This document shows positions 1 through 9,738 of a stretch of 64,000 nucleotides of DNA, piece by piece. This DNA comes from CAWAMR01 sp963783095 (GTDB lineage: Bacteria > Planctomycetota > Planctomycetia > Gemmatales > Gemmataceae), in NCBI GenBank assembly GCA_963783095.1, contig CAWAMR010000020.1:124001-188000 (forward strand), given 5' to 3'. Each line of letters opens with the position of its first letter. Position 1 is the first letter of the stretch. The position numbers were made by a program, and so were the translations under genes. Under the pieces are notes generated by a model. That model worked only from the letters and a program-made list of their open reading frames with translations. It was not told where the DNA came from and did no database searches.

Positions 1-415
1 GGTTCGCAAGATCGCAGCCCATTACGGCCGACAACGCCGGAATCGGTAACGATCCTTGGATGAATATACGATCGTAAGTGAGCGAGATACTCGAACCGTC
101 CGAGCATTTCAGCCCGTTTGGGATAGATCGCGGCTTTGACTCAAAATTCCAAATCACAAATTCCAAAAGACAAACAACTCCAAAATCCTAAAGAAAACAA
201 GAAACTAACCCTTGGAGGCGGAAGGGTTTGCGTTTTGGTCATTTTGAAATTGGGATTTGTTTGTGATGTGTGATTTGGATTTTGGGATTTTTGAGTTAAA
301 GGGTTGGATCGTAACAACCCAGGTTGTATCAAATCCATGCCGCTTGATATACTTTTTATCTCAATCATTCTCGCAAAGAAAAACTCTTTACAACTCGGTT
401 GTTTGAGAACTCACT
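1..415. other. intergenic left edge with large inverted repeat
   Basis: No convincing complete gene is seen. The minus strand is open from about 107 to the left edge, possibly the first codons of a divergent gene, but there is too little to call. Positions 139-170 and 262-297 are imperfect inverted copies of an A/T-rich word that reiterates AAATCACAAATTCCAAA, so the segment could fold as a long hairpin. A 75-codon minus-strand ORF across it is explained by the repeat and is not called. Confidence 0.6.
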
Positions 416-1710
416 ATGGCCATCATCCAGTGTCCTCACTGTCAAGGGAAGTTGCGTTTTCCCAATGACTCCGAACCGAAGAAAGTGAAATGCCCAACCT
501 GTGCACAAAGTTTCCTGGCCAGCGTCGAGAAACCGAAAGTTCCAGCGAAACCCAAGGTCAAGGCGGAAGATGAGGAAAAGCCGAAGAAATCGGCTGCCCG
601 CGAGGATGACGACGACAGACCGCAGAAGTCGCGTCGGGACGAGGATGAGGAAGAAGATCGTCCCAAGAAAAAGAAAAATGAAGACGATTTTGAGGTCGTT
701 GACGATGACGACGATGATCGCCCGCGCCTCAAACGTCGCCGGGATGATGACGACGATGATCGGCCACGTTCGCGGAGTCGAAGAGATGATGATGACGATG
801 ATCGGCCACGCTCGCGGAGTCGAAGAGATGATGACGACGATGATGATCGTCCGCGCTTAAAGCGTCGCCGCGATGACGAAGATGACCGTCCCCGATCCAG
901 AAATCGCAGAGACGAGGATTATGACGATGACGATTACGACGTCTCCAAACCCAAGTCAACGAAAGGGTCGCCGTCGCAATACCGCAACGCTCGCACCGGC
1001 ATGAACTTGTTAGCGATTGGTTTTTGGTGGCGAGTCGGCGCGATGGGGTCGATGGCGTTAATCAATCTACTGGGACGCCTCACCGAAACGCGTTCCTTGG
1101 CGGACATGGTTGTCATTTCCGGACTGCTCGGGATCGCTCATTGGATTTTGGGAGCGGTTGGTATCAGTTTTCTCATGGCCGGACCCAAACGCGGCAATCT
1201 CATGGGTCTTTGTATCGCGCTCGTATCGGTTACGGGCTTACATCTGATTCTACTTATCGTGGTCGTGACGGACGATAGCATGGTCCGTACTATGGGGGGG
1301 ATTCGGCAACGACCGCTGGACTTTGGTGCCAACTTATCTCCCTATCTTTGGGGGTAAATTAGCGTTTGGAGAATTCAAACCGGCGATGGGAGTATTCTTG
1401 GGCCTGATGGAATTGGCGAGATTTATTCTGCTTTTCCTGGTTTGGAAGGAACTTGCCGGGGTTTGCCGAGACCGGGAGGGCGGCGCATCAATCCCAGATG
1501 TTGATGATCGTTCACCCGTCACTGCTGGGAGGAGTCATATTAATTGTTCTGCTATTGAAATTAGTAGCCAAGGAATCGGGACCCGGCAGCGGGATGATAA
1601 CACTCGTTTACATAATTGGGTTTCTCGTCGAGGGCTGTTACACGACACTCTTTGTCTTCTGCGGCATCGTCGCCGGCAGTGTGCGGGACGGCATCCGCCG
1701 GTTGAAATAG
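416..1710 (+). CDS. MJ0042-type zinc-ribbon protein with Asp/Arg-rich repeats and C-terminal membrane segments (frameshifted)
   Basis: The N-terminus reads MAIIQCPHCQGKLRFPND, then KCPTC, a two-CxxC zinc ribbon of the MJ0042 or prokaryotic zinc-finger type common in planctomycetes. Residues about 60-180 are a very polar linker in which Asp runs alternate with RPRSRSRR or RPRLKRRR blocks. After that come several hydrophobic segments, consistent with a polytopic membrane domain. The frame opened at 416 stops at 1357, but the hydrophobic sequence continues in two other frames (about 1320-1460, then to 1710). One indel probably lies near the G run at 1296-1302 and another near 1470. The function is unknown; the fold suggests a membrane-anchored zinc-ribbon protein. 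The start ATG at 416 is clear. Confidence 0.7.
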
Positions 1711-1950
1711 TACTCCACCTGTGACGAAGTGATCGGGCTAGTTCCGTCAAGGCAACGCCGTTACCAATTTGTCACAACACTTTCACTTCTTGCCTCGTCT
1801 AATGGGATGAGGCTACTTCTTGACCTTCGGCACAGGCGGGGGTTCGATCAATGTGATTTTTCCCGACTCGACCTTGTAGGTCAATGCATTGCTGATCGGC
1901 TTGAATTCACCTTTTTGGACAGATGTGATTGTAATCGGAGGAGCGCTGGC

Positions 1951-4900
1951 ATGACATCGAATTCAAGCGATTCTCCGCGACGCAATATCTCTTCCGATCG
2001 CACTGAAATCATCCTCGATGGTCTGGACGGCGTCGAAGCGGTCGATTCATCGGATACTCTCGTACCCCCGCCTGAAACGCCCAATCAACCCATTCCGGCC
2101 ACGGTCGATTTCATACCGAATACGCGCCCGTCCTCGATACTCCTTGACGACGAGGGGTTGTTGAGAGGGATGGACGATTCGCTGACCGACTCCTCGACCG
2201 ATGATACCCCAACCAGAGAACAGACCGTTGATCCGGGCGTGCGTTTTTCAGTTCCAGGTTATGAGATTCTGCGCGAACTCGGTCGCGGCGGCATGGGGGT
2301 TGTCTATCTTGCCCGACATAAAGGCTTGAACCGTTCCGTTGCGTAAAAATGATCCTGTCGGGTGCTCACGCCGGTTCCGGCGAGCGCGATCGCTTTCGTC
2401 GAGAGGCCGAGGCCGTTGCCCAGCTTCAGCATCCGAATATCGTGCAGATTTTTGAAGTCGGCGAAGCGGAGGGCCGACCCTACCTTGCCTTTGAATATGT
2501 GGAAGGCGGCAGCCTGGCATCGTACCTCGCCGGCCAGCCCTGGCCGGCCCGGCAGGCCGCCGAATTTGTGGAGATTCTCGCCCGCGCTGTGCAATTTGCC
2601 CATGAGCGGGGCATCGTCCATCGCGACTTGAAGCCTGGAAACATCTTGATCTCGGATTTCCCGTTTCGCGGTTCCAGCTCAAGAGCCGATAGCCGAAATA
2701 CAGGTTCCGAAACGATCAAAGTCACCGATTTCGGCTTGGCCAAACGACTCGAAGCCGAATTGGACGATGCCGTTACCGAAGACTACAACCCTTCTCAGAA
2801 ACAGCGTCAAACGCGAACTGGTGCGGTCATGGGAACGCCTTCCTATATCGCGCCGGACAGGCCGCCGGCAGGAACAAGGATGTCGGCCCGCCGGCGGATG
2901 TTTATGCTCTGACTGCAATCCTCTACGAACTGTTGACCGGCAGGCCGCCCTTTCGGGGTGAAACGGCTCTCGATACCGTATTGCAGGTGATGAGCGATGA
3001 CCCGGTTCCGCCGCGGCGATTGCAGCCTAAAATCCCGTCGCAATCTGGAAACCATCTGTCTGAAAGGTCTGCAAAAATCCCCGGCCAAGCGCTATCAAAG
3101 TGCCGGCAAGCTGGCCGATGACCTGCGCCGACTCTTGAATCACGAGCCGATCGATGCTCGGCCGATCAGCTACTGGGAGCGGGGCGTGAAATGGGCGAAA
3201 CGCCGTCCCGCCGCGGCAACTCTCGCTATTACCAGCATCCTGGCAGTCGTTACCCTTTTGACGATCAGCATTTCCTTCAATTTTCGCCTCCAGGAAGCTG
3301 CGGATGCCAAGGAAAACGAAGCGCGAGCGCTCGCGAGGAACGCGAAAAAGCGGACATAGCCCGCGCCGATGCCCAGTATCAGGCCAAGATCGCCGGCGAA
3401 AAGGCCAAGGAAGCAAGCGACCGGGAACTTCAAGCCAAACGAGCCGAGAAGCGAGCCAAGGAAGCCAATGAAGAGGCCTCGAAACAATTGGAAATCTCTC
3501 GGCGCAGCGAATATGCTTTGACACTCAATCAAGTCATGGCGCTCGGCGAACGCGATCCCCAGGGGGCTTCTCGTCTACTGTTGAATGTCGAGCGCTGTCC
3601 ACCCCGGTTCCCGCGATTTTACCTGGGAGATGCTCCGCCGGATGTTTCTGGTCGAGGAAAAACAGGTTCGCGGGCACGGCGGGCCGATCGGTTCGCTGGC
3701 CTACTCACCGGATGGTCAGTTGCTCGCCAGTGCCAGTTGGGATGGGACCGTTCGTATTTTGGATTTGCGGACCTTGCAGCCTTTGGCGGTTCTGCACGGG
3801 CATCGGGGCGTGGTTCGTTCGGTCGCATTTGCACCGGATGGCCGAATGCTCGTTACGACGGGCAACGATAGCACGATTCGACTATGGGAAATTCCTCCGA
3901 CGCTGATCGGTCCCGCCCAGGCCGGCGCGGCGCTGCCGCTGTTGCGGTCGTGGGCGTTGCTGACTGCCGGGCGAGAAGCGTTTCGCATGGCCATTTTCTC
4001 GCCCGACGGCAAAAGTCTCGCCGCGGGCAGCGAGAAAGGCAACATCTACATTTGGGACGTTCCCGTCCTTCCCCGCATTCCCTTTGCGGCATTGGCCGGT
4101 GGGCCGATGATTCTTTCAACGTATCTTCCCGATGCGGGCTATACTCCGGAATTTGGGCCTGGAGTATGCCGTTAGCCGCCAGGTTTTCAAGACCTCATCC
4201 GAAACGCACACAAGAATGATGTCAGCGCTTTGGTGTGGACCAAGGAAGTGCTTCTTTCGGCCAGTTGGGACAAGACGGTGCATCTTTGGAACTTGAACGA
4301 CAACTCGCCCGGCGAGGTGCTTCTCCGACATTCGCAGCCGATCTTTGCCATTGCCTATTCACCGCAGCATTCGATCCTGGCAATCGTTGGCGACTCCAGA
4401 GATGAACCCTCCATCCGTCTCTGGAGCACAGTCCAGCGCAAGGATATGGGCCTGCTGCGCGGGCATACGAAAACAGTGTCCGCCGTCGCCTTCGATCCCG
4501 AAGGTAAGCTGCTGGCCAGCGCCGGACACGACGGCACGGTACGAATCTGGGATCCGATGTCCGGGCAGGAACGCTGTTTACTTCGCGGTCATGCCACGGA
4601 CGTTCGCAGCGTTGCATTCGCTTCCGGGCACTGGGCCATTGCCAGCGGCGGCGAGCATTCTCTGCGACTTTGGAGCCTCGCTGGTCAACGGGAAGAAAGG
4701 GGCGAGATCGAAGCGAATGCCCCATTGCGGGGAATCGCCATCAGTTCGGACAGGCGGCTGGATGGTACAGATCGATAAGGAAGGCAACACCAAGGTCTGG
4801 CTTCTCACCTTCGATCCGCGAGGCAAGATCGGCAGAGAATTAGCCTATGTTCTCCGAAGGAACTCTCGGACCAAATATCATACTCGCCGTCAGCCCCGAT

Positions 4901-5693
4901 GGCTCTTCGGTTGCTGCAGCCGGCATGGTCCAGGATGAATGGGTTGTTCGGGTCTGGAGTCTACCCGGATTGAAGGCCGGGAAACGCCCGTTGGAAGTCA
5001 AGGAATCGCGCAGCTGGAAGGCACCCGGCAAAATTCATGCTCTGGCGATTCAAGGCCGGCTCATGGCAACAGCGGGAGCGGGTGGCTTGCAGATTTGGGA
5101 TCTATCGACTCGACAGATGATCAAGCAGTTGATTCCACCGATCGGAGAACGAGAAAGATTGAGCGTGGCATTTGCTCCGGATGGAACACGCCTGTTTAGT
5201 GCGGTCGGCAAGCGAGTGCAAATCTGGAGCCTCCCGACCTGTACTGAAGCAGGACAGATCGAGGCGTTACTGATCCACAGCAAGAGTCGAGAAGGGATTC
5301 AGATGCTTGCATCGCTGCCAATCCCGAAGGAATGTTGACGTTGGCAAGCGTGGATGAACTGGGGATCGTGTGTTTGTGGGATGTGGCATCCACTACTCCC
5401 GATCCTTCCAATGAGAACACGCAACGCCCGGAAACGGCCGTTTTGAAGCCGCGATGTTTGTTGTCGGGCCACATGGAAGCAGTAACTTCGATCAGTTTCA
5501 CGCCCGATGGGAACACCATTGCGACCACCGGTGAAGACCGGACCGTGCGCTTGTGGGATCCCATCTCGGGTCAGGAACGCGCCACCTGACCGGGCACACG
5601 GATGCCGTATCTCTGTGCAGCTTCTCCGGTGACGGCACCGCAATGTTGACGGTTGGGCGCGACGGACATTTGCGGATATGGCATAGCCGGTAG
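1951..5693 (+). CDS. Ser/Thr protein kinase with transmembrane helix, coiled coil and about 14 WD40 repeats (frameshifted)
   Basis: ATG 1951 follows an SD-like CGGAGGAG at 1936-1943. Domains in order are: an acidic N-tail; a Hanks-type kinase (residues about 100-375) with glycine loop LGRGGMGVVYLAR, catalytic HRDLKPGN and DFG; one transmembrane helix (about 420-446); an Ala/Lys/Glu coiled coil (about 447-520); and WD40 repeats such as SASWDGTVRILD to the end, enough for two seven-bladed propellers. The kinase should face the cytoplasm and the propellers the other side of the membrane. About ten frame changes are needed (near 2343, 2852, 3033, 3335, 3600, 4175, 4740, 4850, 5335 and 5580). Several restore a consensus motif by adding one base, for example A-L-K at 2343 and APEQ at 2852. 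The gene is probably intact in the organism, but decay cannot be excluded from sequence alone. Confidence 0.8.
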
Positions 5694-5795
5694 GAAAATG
5701 ACAAGGTGACAAGGTGACCGGGTGACCGAGCGACATTCAACGAGTACCTTGTCACCATGCCACCTTGTCACCTTGTCACCTTGTCACCGGATGAG
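5694..5795. terminator. hairpin of GACAAGGT reiterations between convergent genes
   Basis: Several copies of GTGACAAGG on the left arm are followed by the complement CCTTGTCAC repeated on the right arm, forming a long inverted repeat. It lies between the stop of the kinase-WD40 gene (5693) and the stop of the minus-strand DUF4149 gene (5768), overlapping the end of the latter. The position suits a bidirectional terminator, although no U tract is seen. Confidence 0.5.
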
Positions 5796-6325
5796 GGCAA
5801 TCTCCCCGCCATCGCCAGGGCGATGAACACGCAGATGATAGTAACGAACGTCAGCAACAAACTCACTTGATGCCACGTCCCAAAAGCGTCGCGGGCAGCC
5901 TGGGCGATGGACGGATCGGTCGAAGATCGCTGCACCCGAAATTCACTCACTTTCATGGAAATCGGCCAGCCTGCAATGACACCAAGAAGCGCGAGACTGA
6001 TAATCAACGGGCGCATTGCGGTGGATGCTTTCCGACGATTTTCGCCAACTCAAAGCCGTGATGAGAGCGATCGCTCCACAAACCGCCTGGAGTGCAAAGA
6101 ACGGCGGAAACATCGGTCCCACTGCCGCACCCGCCACGCGCTGGCGAGTTGATCTTTCTGATGCTCGTCGGCCCCAGGCGCGAGCGGCAATTCAGCGGTT
6201 CGATCGCTCGGCGCGGTGCGAACCACATCCTTGAACGAGGGAAAAAGCGATGCGGCAAACGCTATGAAAAACACACCGCTGCCGAACCACAAGCCCAGGG
6301 CAATGACGTGTAACGAGTTTCTCAT
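5768..6325 (-). CDS. DUF4149-like small membrane protein (frameshifted)
   Basis: Starting at the ATG at 6325, the protein reads MRNSLHVIALGLWFGSGVFF, then AASLFPSFKDVV. This pattern fits DUF4149 (TMEM205-like) membrane proteins: an N-terminal helix, a polar loop and three further hydrophobic helices. The later pieces (GPMFPPFFALQAVCGAIALI, then MRPLIISLALLGVIAGWP, then LLLTFVTIICVFIALAMAG) lie in other frames, so about three indels are needed (near 6185, 6055 and 6010). The ATG sits in an ATGA context directly at the end of plsY, suggesting translational coupling. The substrate is unknown. The last residues run into the repeat hairpin at 5694-5795. Confidence 0.65.
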
Positions 6326-6979
6326 GAGTTGAAGTATCCAGGAATCGTCCAGTCGGTTCTCGGTGCCCTGAACCAACCGGGCAGCGTTGCCGCGGTGTTT
6401 GATGAAAACGAGGAAAGTGCCACCCAGACAGAATACTGTCATGATAACCGATCGATCGGCGAAAGGCTGAGGTGTTGCCAGAAAATGCCCGACACACAGC
6501 GCGACAATCGCCGTCAAAGAAGCGAGCGAGATAATCAGTGTGCTGCTGACGACGGTCAGCCAAATCAACATGGCGAGGGCAGTCGGTCCTGGGAGCAGGA
6601 CGAACATTGCCCAGCGCCGGTAGCCACTCCCTTGCCGCCGTGAAATCCGAGATAAACAGGGAACAGGTGCCCCAAAAAGGCCGCCACCGCCACGCCGACG
6701 CGAAGGGCATCGACCTGTCCAAAAGCTGAGGCGATGTCGAGATCCATAAAGCTGGCGACAGGCACTGAGAACGCAACCGGCAACGCACCTTTGCCGAAGT
6801 CGATGAGAAAAATCAGAATGCCGAACTTTCTGCCAAGAACTGCGCCCGGCATTGCTGGCACCGATATTGCCGCTGCCGGCCCGGAAGAGATCAACACCTT
6901 TGAGGTGGCCGAGTAAATAGCCGAAAGGGATCGCACCGATCAGATAGGCCGCGAGAACGATCAAAAGGGCGGAAATCAT
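6324..6979 (-). CDS. plsY: glycerol-3-phosphate acyltransferase PlsY (frameshifted)
   Basis: PlsY is an inner-membrane enzyme that moves an acyl group from acyl-phosphate to glycerol-3-phosphate, the first step of phospholipid synthesis. Family motifs are present: LIVLAAYLIGAIPFGYLLG at the N-terminus, AGSGNIGASNAGR, then in a second frame FLIDFGKGALPVA and FHGGKGVATGAG, then back in the first frame to FLVFIKHRGNAARLVQGTEN at the C-terminus. Two compensating indels (near 6835 and 6605) break it in this sequence. The start is taken at ATG 6979, with an upstream in-frame start possible at 7027. In this sequence the frame runs on into the DUF4149 gene without a stop, probably another indel. As an essential gene it argues for sequence errors. 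Confidence 0.75.
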
Positions 6980-7149
6980 CGGGATGGTGTTCCACAACTC
7001 TTCGGGCCAAAAGACGATATTTGTCAACAGGTCCAGCCATTCTATCCTGTCATCCGAATGGGTGTGCCTCAGCTTCGTCTATTTTTTTTCCCCAGCCCCT
7101 GCTATTTTCCCTTGTTCCAACCAGGTCGGAGTCTCAAGAGGCTTGTTGC

Positions 7150-8002
7150 ATGCGACGGATCGCGATTCTCAATCAAAAGGGTGGTGTCGGTAAAACCACC
7201 ACAGCAGTGAATCTCGCCGCTGCGCTGGCCCGGCAGGGCAAGAAAGTATGCCTGCTCGATCTCGATCCTCAGGCTCACGCGACCACTCATCTCGGAATCG
7301 AACCAGATGCTGACCGGCCTTCGATGTACGATCTTTTGGTCAGAGGCCGGGGTATATGCGACGTGCGCGTTGAGGTCGGCGAGAATCTGAGCATGGTCTC
7401 ATCCGACATCAATCTTGCCGCGGCGGAAGTCGAACTGGCCGGTATCGTCGGGCGCGAGGTCATTCTGCGTGAAGCTCGCGCGCGATCCGGAAACTTTCGA
7501 TTTTCTCCTGATGGATTGCGGCCCCTCACTGGGCATTCTTACGCTCAACGCTCTGGCGAGTGCGGATGAAGTATTTATTCCCTTGCAGCCTCACTTCCTT
7601 GCGCTTCATGGTCTGAGCAAATTGCTGGAAACCACAGCGCGAGTGGCTCGGCGAATCCATTCTGCACTGAAAGTAACCGGCATCATCATTTGCATGTTTG
7701 AACCGACGACGAAATTGGCGCAAGAGGTGATTGGCGATTTGAAGCGGTTTCTCGAACAGAGTCGGGAAGCATTGGTTCCCTGGGCAGCGGCAACCATCTT
7801 TAACACGAAGATTCGCCGGAACATCAAACTGGCGGAATGCCCCAGCCACGGCAAAACGATTTTTGAATATGCGAGTTCGTGTCATGGAGCACTGGATTAC
7901 CTGGCGCTGGCAATGGAAGTAAGCAGTGTTCAGTATTCAACACAGTGTTCAGCGTTTGGTGTTCAGTGTTCAGAAGAAGAAGGGGTATTAACTGAACACT
8001 GA
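7150..8002 (+). CDS. ParA/Soj-family ATPase (one frameshift)
   Basis: The product begins MRRIAILNQKGGVGKTTTA, the deviant Walker A box of ParA/MinD ATPases with the signature lysine, and continues with LLDLDPQAHATTHLGI and LMDCGPSLGILTLNAL. Such proteins hydrolyse ATP while moving on nucleoid DNA or membrane to partition plasmids, chromosomes or protein assemblies. ATG 7150 has AGAGG just upstream. One indel near 7485 moves the frame. No parB-like gene is adjacent. The last 25 or so residues are encoded by a TGTTCAG-type repeat at 7922-8025, so the natural stop may have been lost or displaced by the repeat. The next plus-strand gene is also ParA-like. Confidence 0.8.
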
Positions 8003-8025
8003 ACACTGAATACTGAACACTGCTT
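7922..8025. repeat. inverted repeat of CAGTGTTCAG / CTGAACACTG words
   Basis: Reiterated CAGTGTTCAG on the left arm is mirrored by CTGAACACTGAACACTG on the right arm, between the converging parA-like gene and the minus-strand barrel gene. It overlaps the 3' end of the parA frame. It could act as a bidirectional terminator. Confidence 0.6.
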
Positions 8026-9333
8026 TTAATACCTCCAAATCACATCCATTCCGATACGAAAGAGGTGAAGATCTTGTGTGCCCAGGAGTGGGAATTCGGT
8101 GTAAATGCCCGTCTGCCAGCGCTCGGTAATCTTCCATCGGAAGCCCGGTGCGATGCTGACAAAATCACGGCCCTGGACTGCGGCACCAATGTTCATCAAA
8201 TCGTGTCCTTCAACTCCGATATTGTTCGCCTGGCCGTTGGTGGTGTAGTGATACCAGTTCATTTCCAACGTCGGATAAAACTTACCGAGTTTGGCAATGT
8301 CGTAGTCGAGGTGCAAGTTGGCAAAGAAGAAATCGCTTCGCTCAGGAGTGGTGGACGCGGAGTAAGCGAGTGTGGACATAAATGCCATTTCGCCAAAACT
8401 CGTGAGCCAGAATTTTTTCGCGAAGCTCGCGTACGGTACCAAAGAAAGGCTTCCCGTATTCTGGAATACCTTGTTCTCACCGACAGGAATCTGGAACTGC
8501 AAACCTGCCGCCGCGATCGTGCCGCTCTGCTCGTTGCGATAGAATGTAAACTTGGGACCGAGATCAATTTCGGTGATTCCCGTACCGCCCTCGATGGGTG
8601 CACCGGAGCCTGTGTTCAGATTGATCACGCCGAGTCGGTGCAATACCAACGAGAATTGGTCCGTGATCGCCAACCGACCCTGCAGCACGAACTCGTTGAT
8701 GTTTCCACCCCTAAAATTCGTCTGACTCGCCGGAATGGTCTGGTAGACGAACAAAGGACGCAATTCCGTCAGCGACCGGGGATCTTCAGCGTAGAATGGG
8801 CTGGTTAGCGGCGAGATAAAACTATCGAAGCAGTGGTCGCTCTCCGGAAAGGAGCCGTTGCTTCGTTTGCCGAGATTATCGAACCAATCGTGGAACCTCT
8901 CGCAGAACTTTTCGCTGCTGCTCGAAGCCGGCGGCTTGGTCTGATTGGGATAAAGACTGATCGGCTCGCCGACGTCGTAGCGCTGTTCCGGGGTGTCAAT
9001 CGGGTCCATGGAGCTCGACGAGCCGGCCGGCCGGATTTGCCCCAACTGGGCGGGGGCCGATGAAGTTCTAGAAGTCGAGTCGATTCGGGCGGCAGGGGAA
9101 TAATCGCCAAGGAGTGGATCGGGAGATGCGCCGCGTACAATGAGGGGATTACCCGTTTGAGCGGGTGCAGGACGTAACGGACGAGGAAGCTCCAAGGTTG
9201 CACGGACTGGAGTAGGTTTGCCCAGTTCGGCCGCGGGCTTTTGGTCGGAGGTTGGCAGCGGCTCAACTGCGGAAACGGTCATCCTGCCGCCCAGAGGCAA
9301 TATGCCAACGATGACCGCGAGCGCGAAACGCAT
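8026..9333 (-). CDS. outer-membrane beta-barrel protein, transporter-like
   Basis: A 435-residue intact ORF. It opens with MRFALAVIVGILPLGG, a likely signal peptide, followed by a Pro/Ser-rich low-complexity region to about residue 130. From about 170 to the end there are alternating hydrophobic/polar strands rich in aromatics and Gly, and the last residues are GMDVIWRY. The terminal aromatic and strand pattern indicate an outer-membrane barrel. The closest type I can name is the broad 'putative MetA-pathway of phenol degradation / transporter' barrel family, by general likeness only. It sits between the two ParA-family genes but on the opposite strand. Substrate unknown. Confidence 0.65.
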   Translation of the reverse strand: MRFALAVIVGILPLGGRMTVSAVEPLPTSDQKPAAELGKPTPVRATLELPRPLRPAPAQTGNPLIVRGASPDPLLGDYSPAARIDSTSRTSSAPAQLGQIRPAGSSSSMDPIDTPEQRYDVGEPISLYPNQTKPPASSSSEKFCERFHDWFDNLGKRSNGSFPESDHCFDSFISPLTSPFYAEDPRSLTELRPLFVYQTIPASQTNFRGGNINEFVLQGRLAITDQFSLVLHRLGVINLNTGSGAPIEGGTGITEIDLGPKFTFYRNEQSGTIAAAGLQFQIPVGENKVFQNTGSLSLVPYASFAKKFWLTSFGEMAFMSTLAYSASTTPERSDFFFANLHLDYDIAKLGKFYPTLEMNWYHYTTNGQANNIGVEGHDLMNIGAAVQGRDFVSIAPGFRWKITERWQTGIYTEFPLLGTQDLHLFRIGMDVIWRY

Positions 9334-9738
9334 GAGTGATCCCTCCTTGGGTCAGCTGGGGTGGTTTTCCCCATTTAGCAATGTCGCCTCCGGCGGCATC
9401 CGGCGGACTCGTGTCCGTCCGCTAAAGCGCTGTCCATGCTTTATCCGAGGTCGATGAGATTTCCCTCGTTACCTTTCATCCATTCGGTTCGTTATGACTT
9501 TCATACCAATCCATCTTCCCTCAAGACCGTGTTTCGGACAAAGCGATCCCTCTCCTATTCACTATATTCGGCATATCGAAGCCCGTATCTCATTCGTTTG
9601 TAGCGATAATATCATGGGAATCGTGGGAAAGGTTTATCGGGAATAGCTTGGCAGACCCGTGGAAATTGTCCATAATCAGTAATCTGAATAATTGTTGGGA
9701 TCGGCAAAGTTTACGCCGGCGGTAAAAGGGGAGGGGTT
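9334..9738. other. intergenic region between divergent barrel gene and ParA-WD40 gene
   Basis: About 405 bases separate two divergent starts, so promoters for both genes are expected here. The part from about 9460 to 9720 is clearly more A/T-rich than its surroundings. No convincing paired -35/-10 elements or operator palindrome was found. A strong purine SD (AAGGGGAGGGG, 9726-9736) precedes the GTG at 9739. Confidence 0.5.

Noticed and set aside
141..368. 75-codon minus-strand ORF
   Set aside because: Entirely explained by an A/T-rich inverted repeat; low-complexity product and no RBS.
442..732. Ser/Phe-rich minus-strand ORF
   Set aside because: Antisense of the Asp/Arg repeat of the zinc-ribbon gene.
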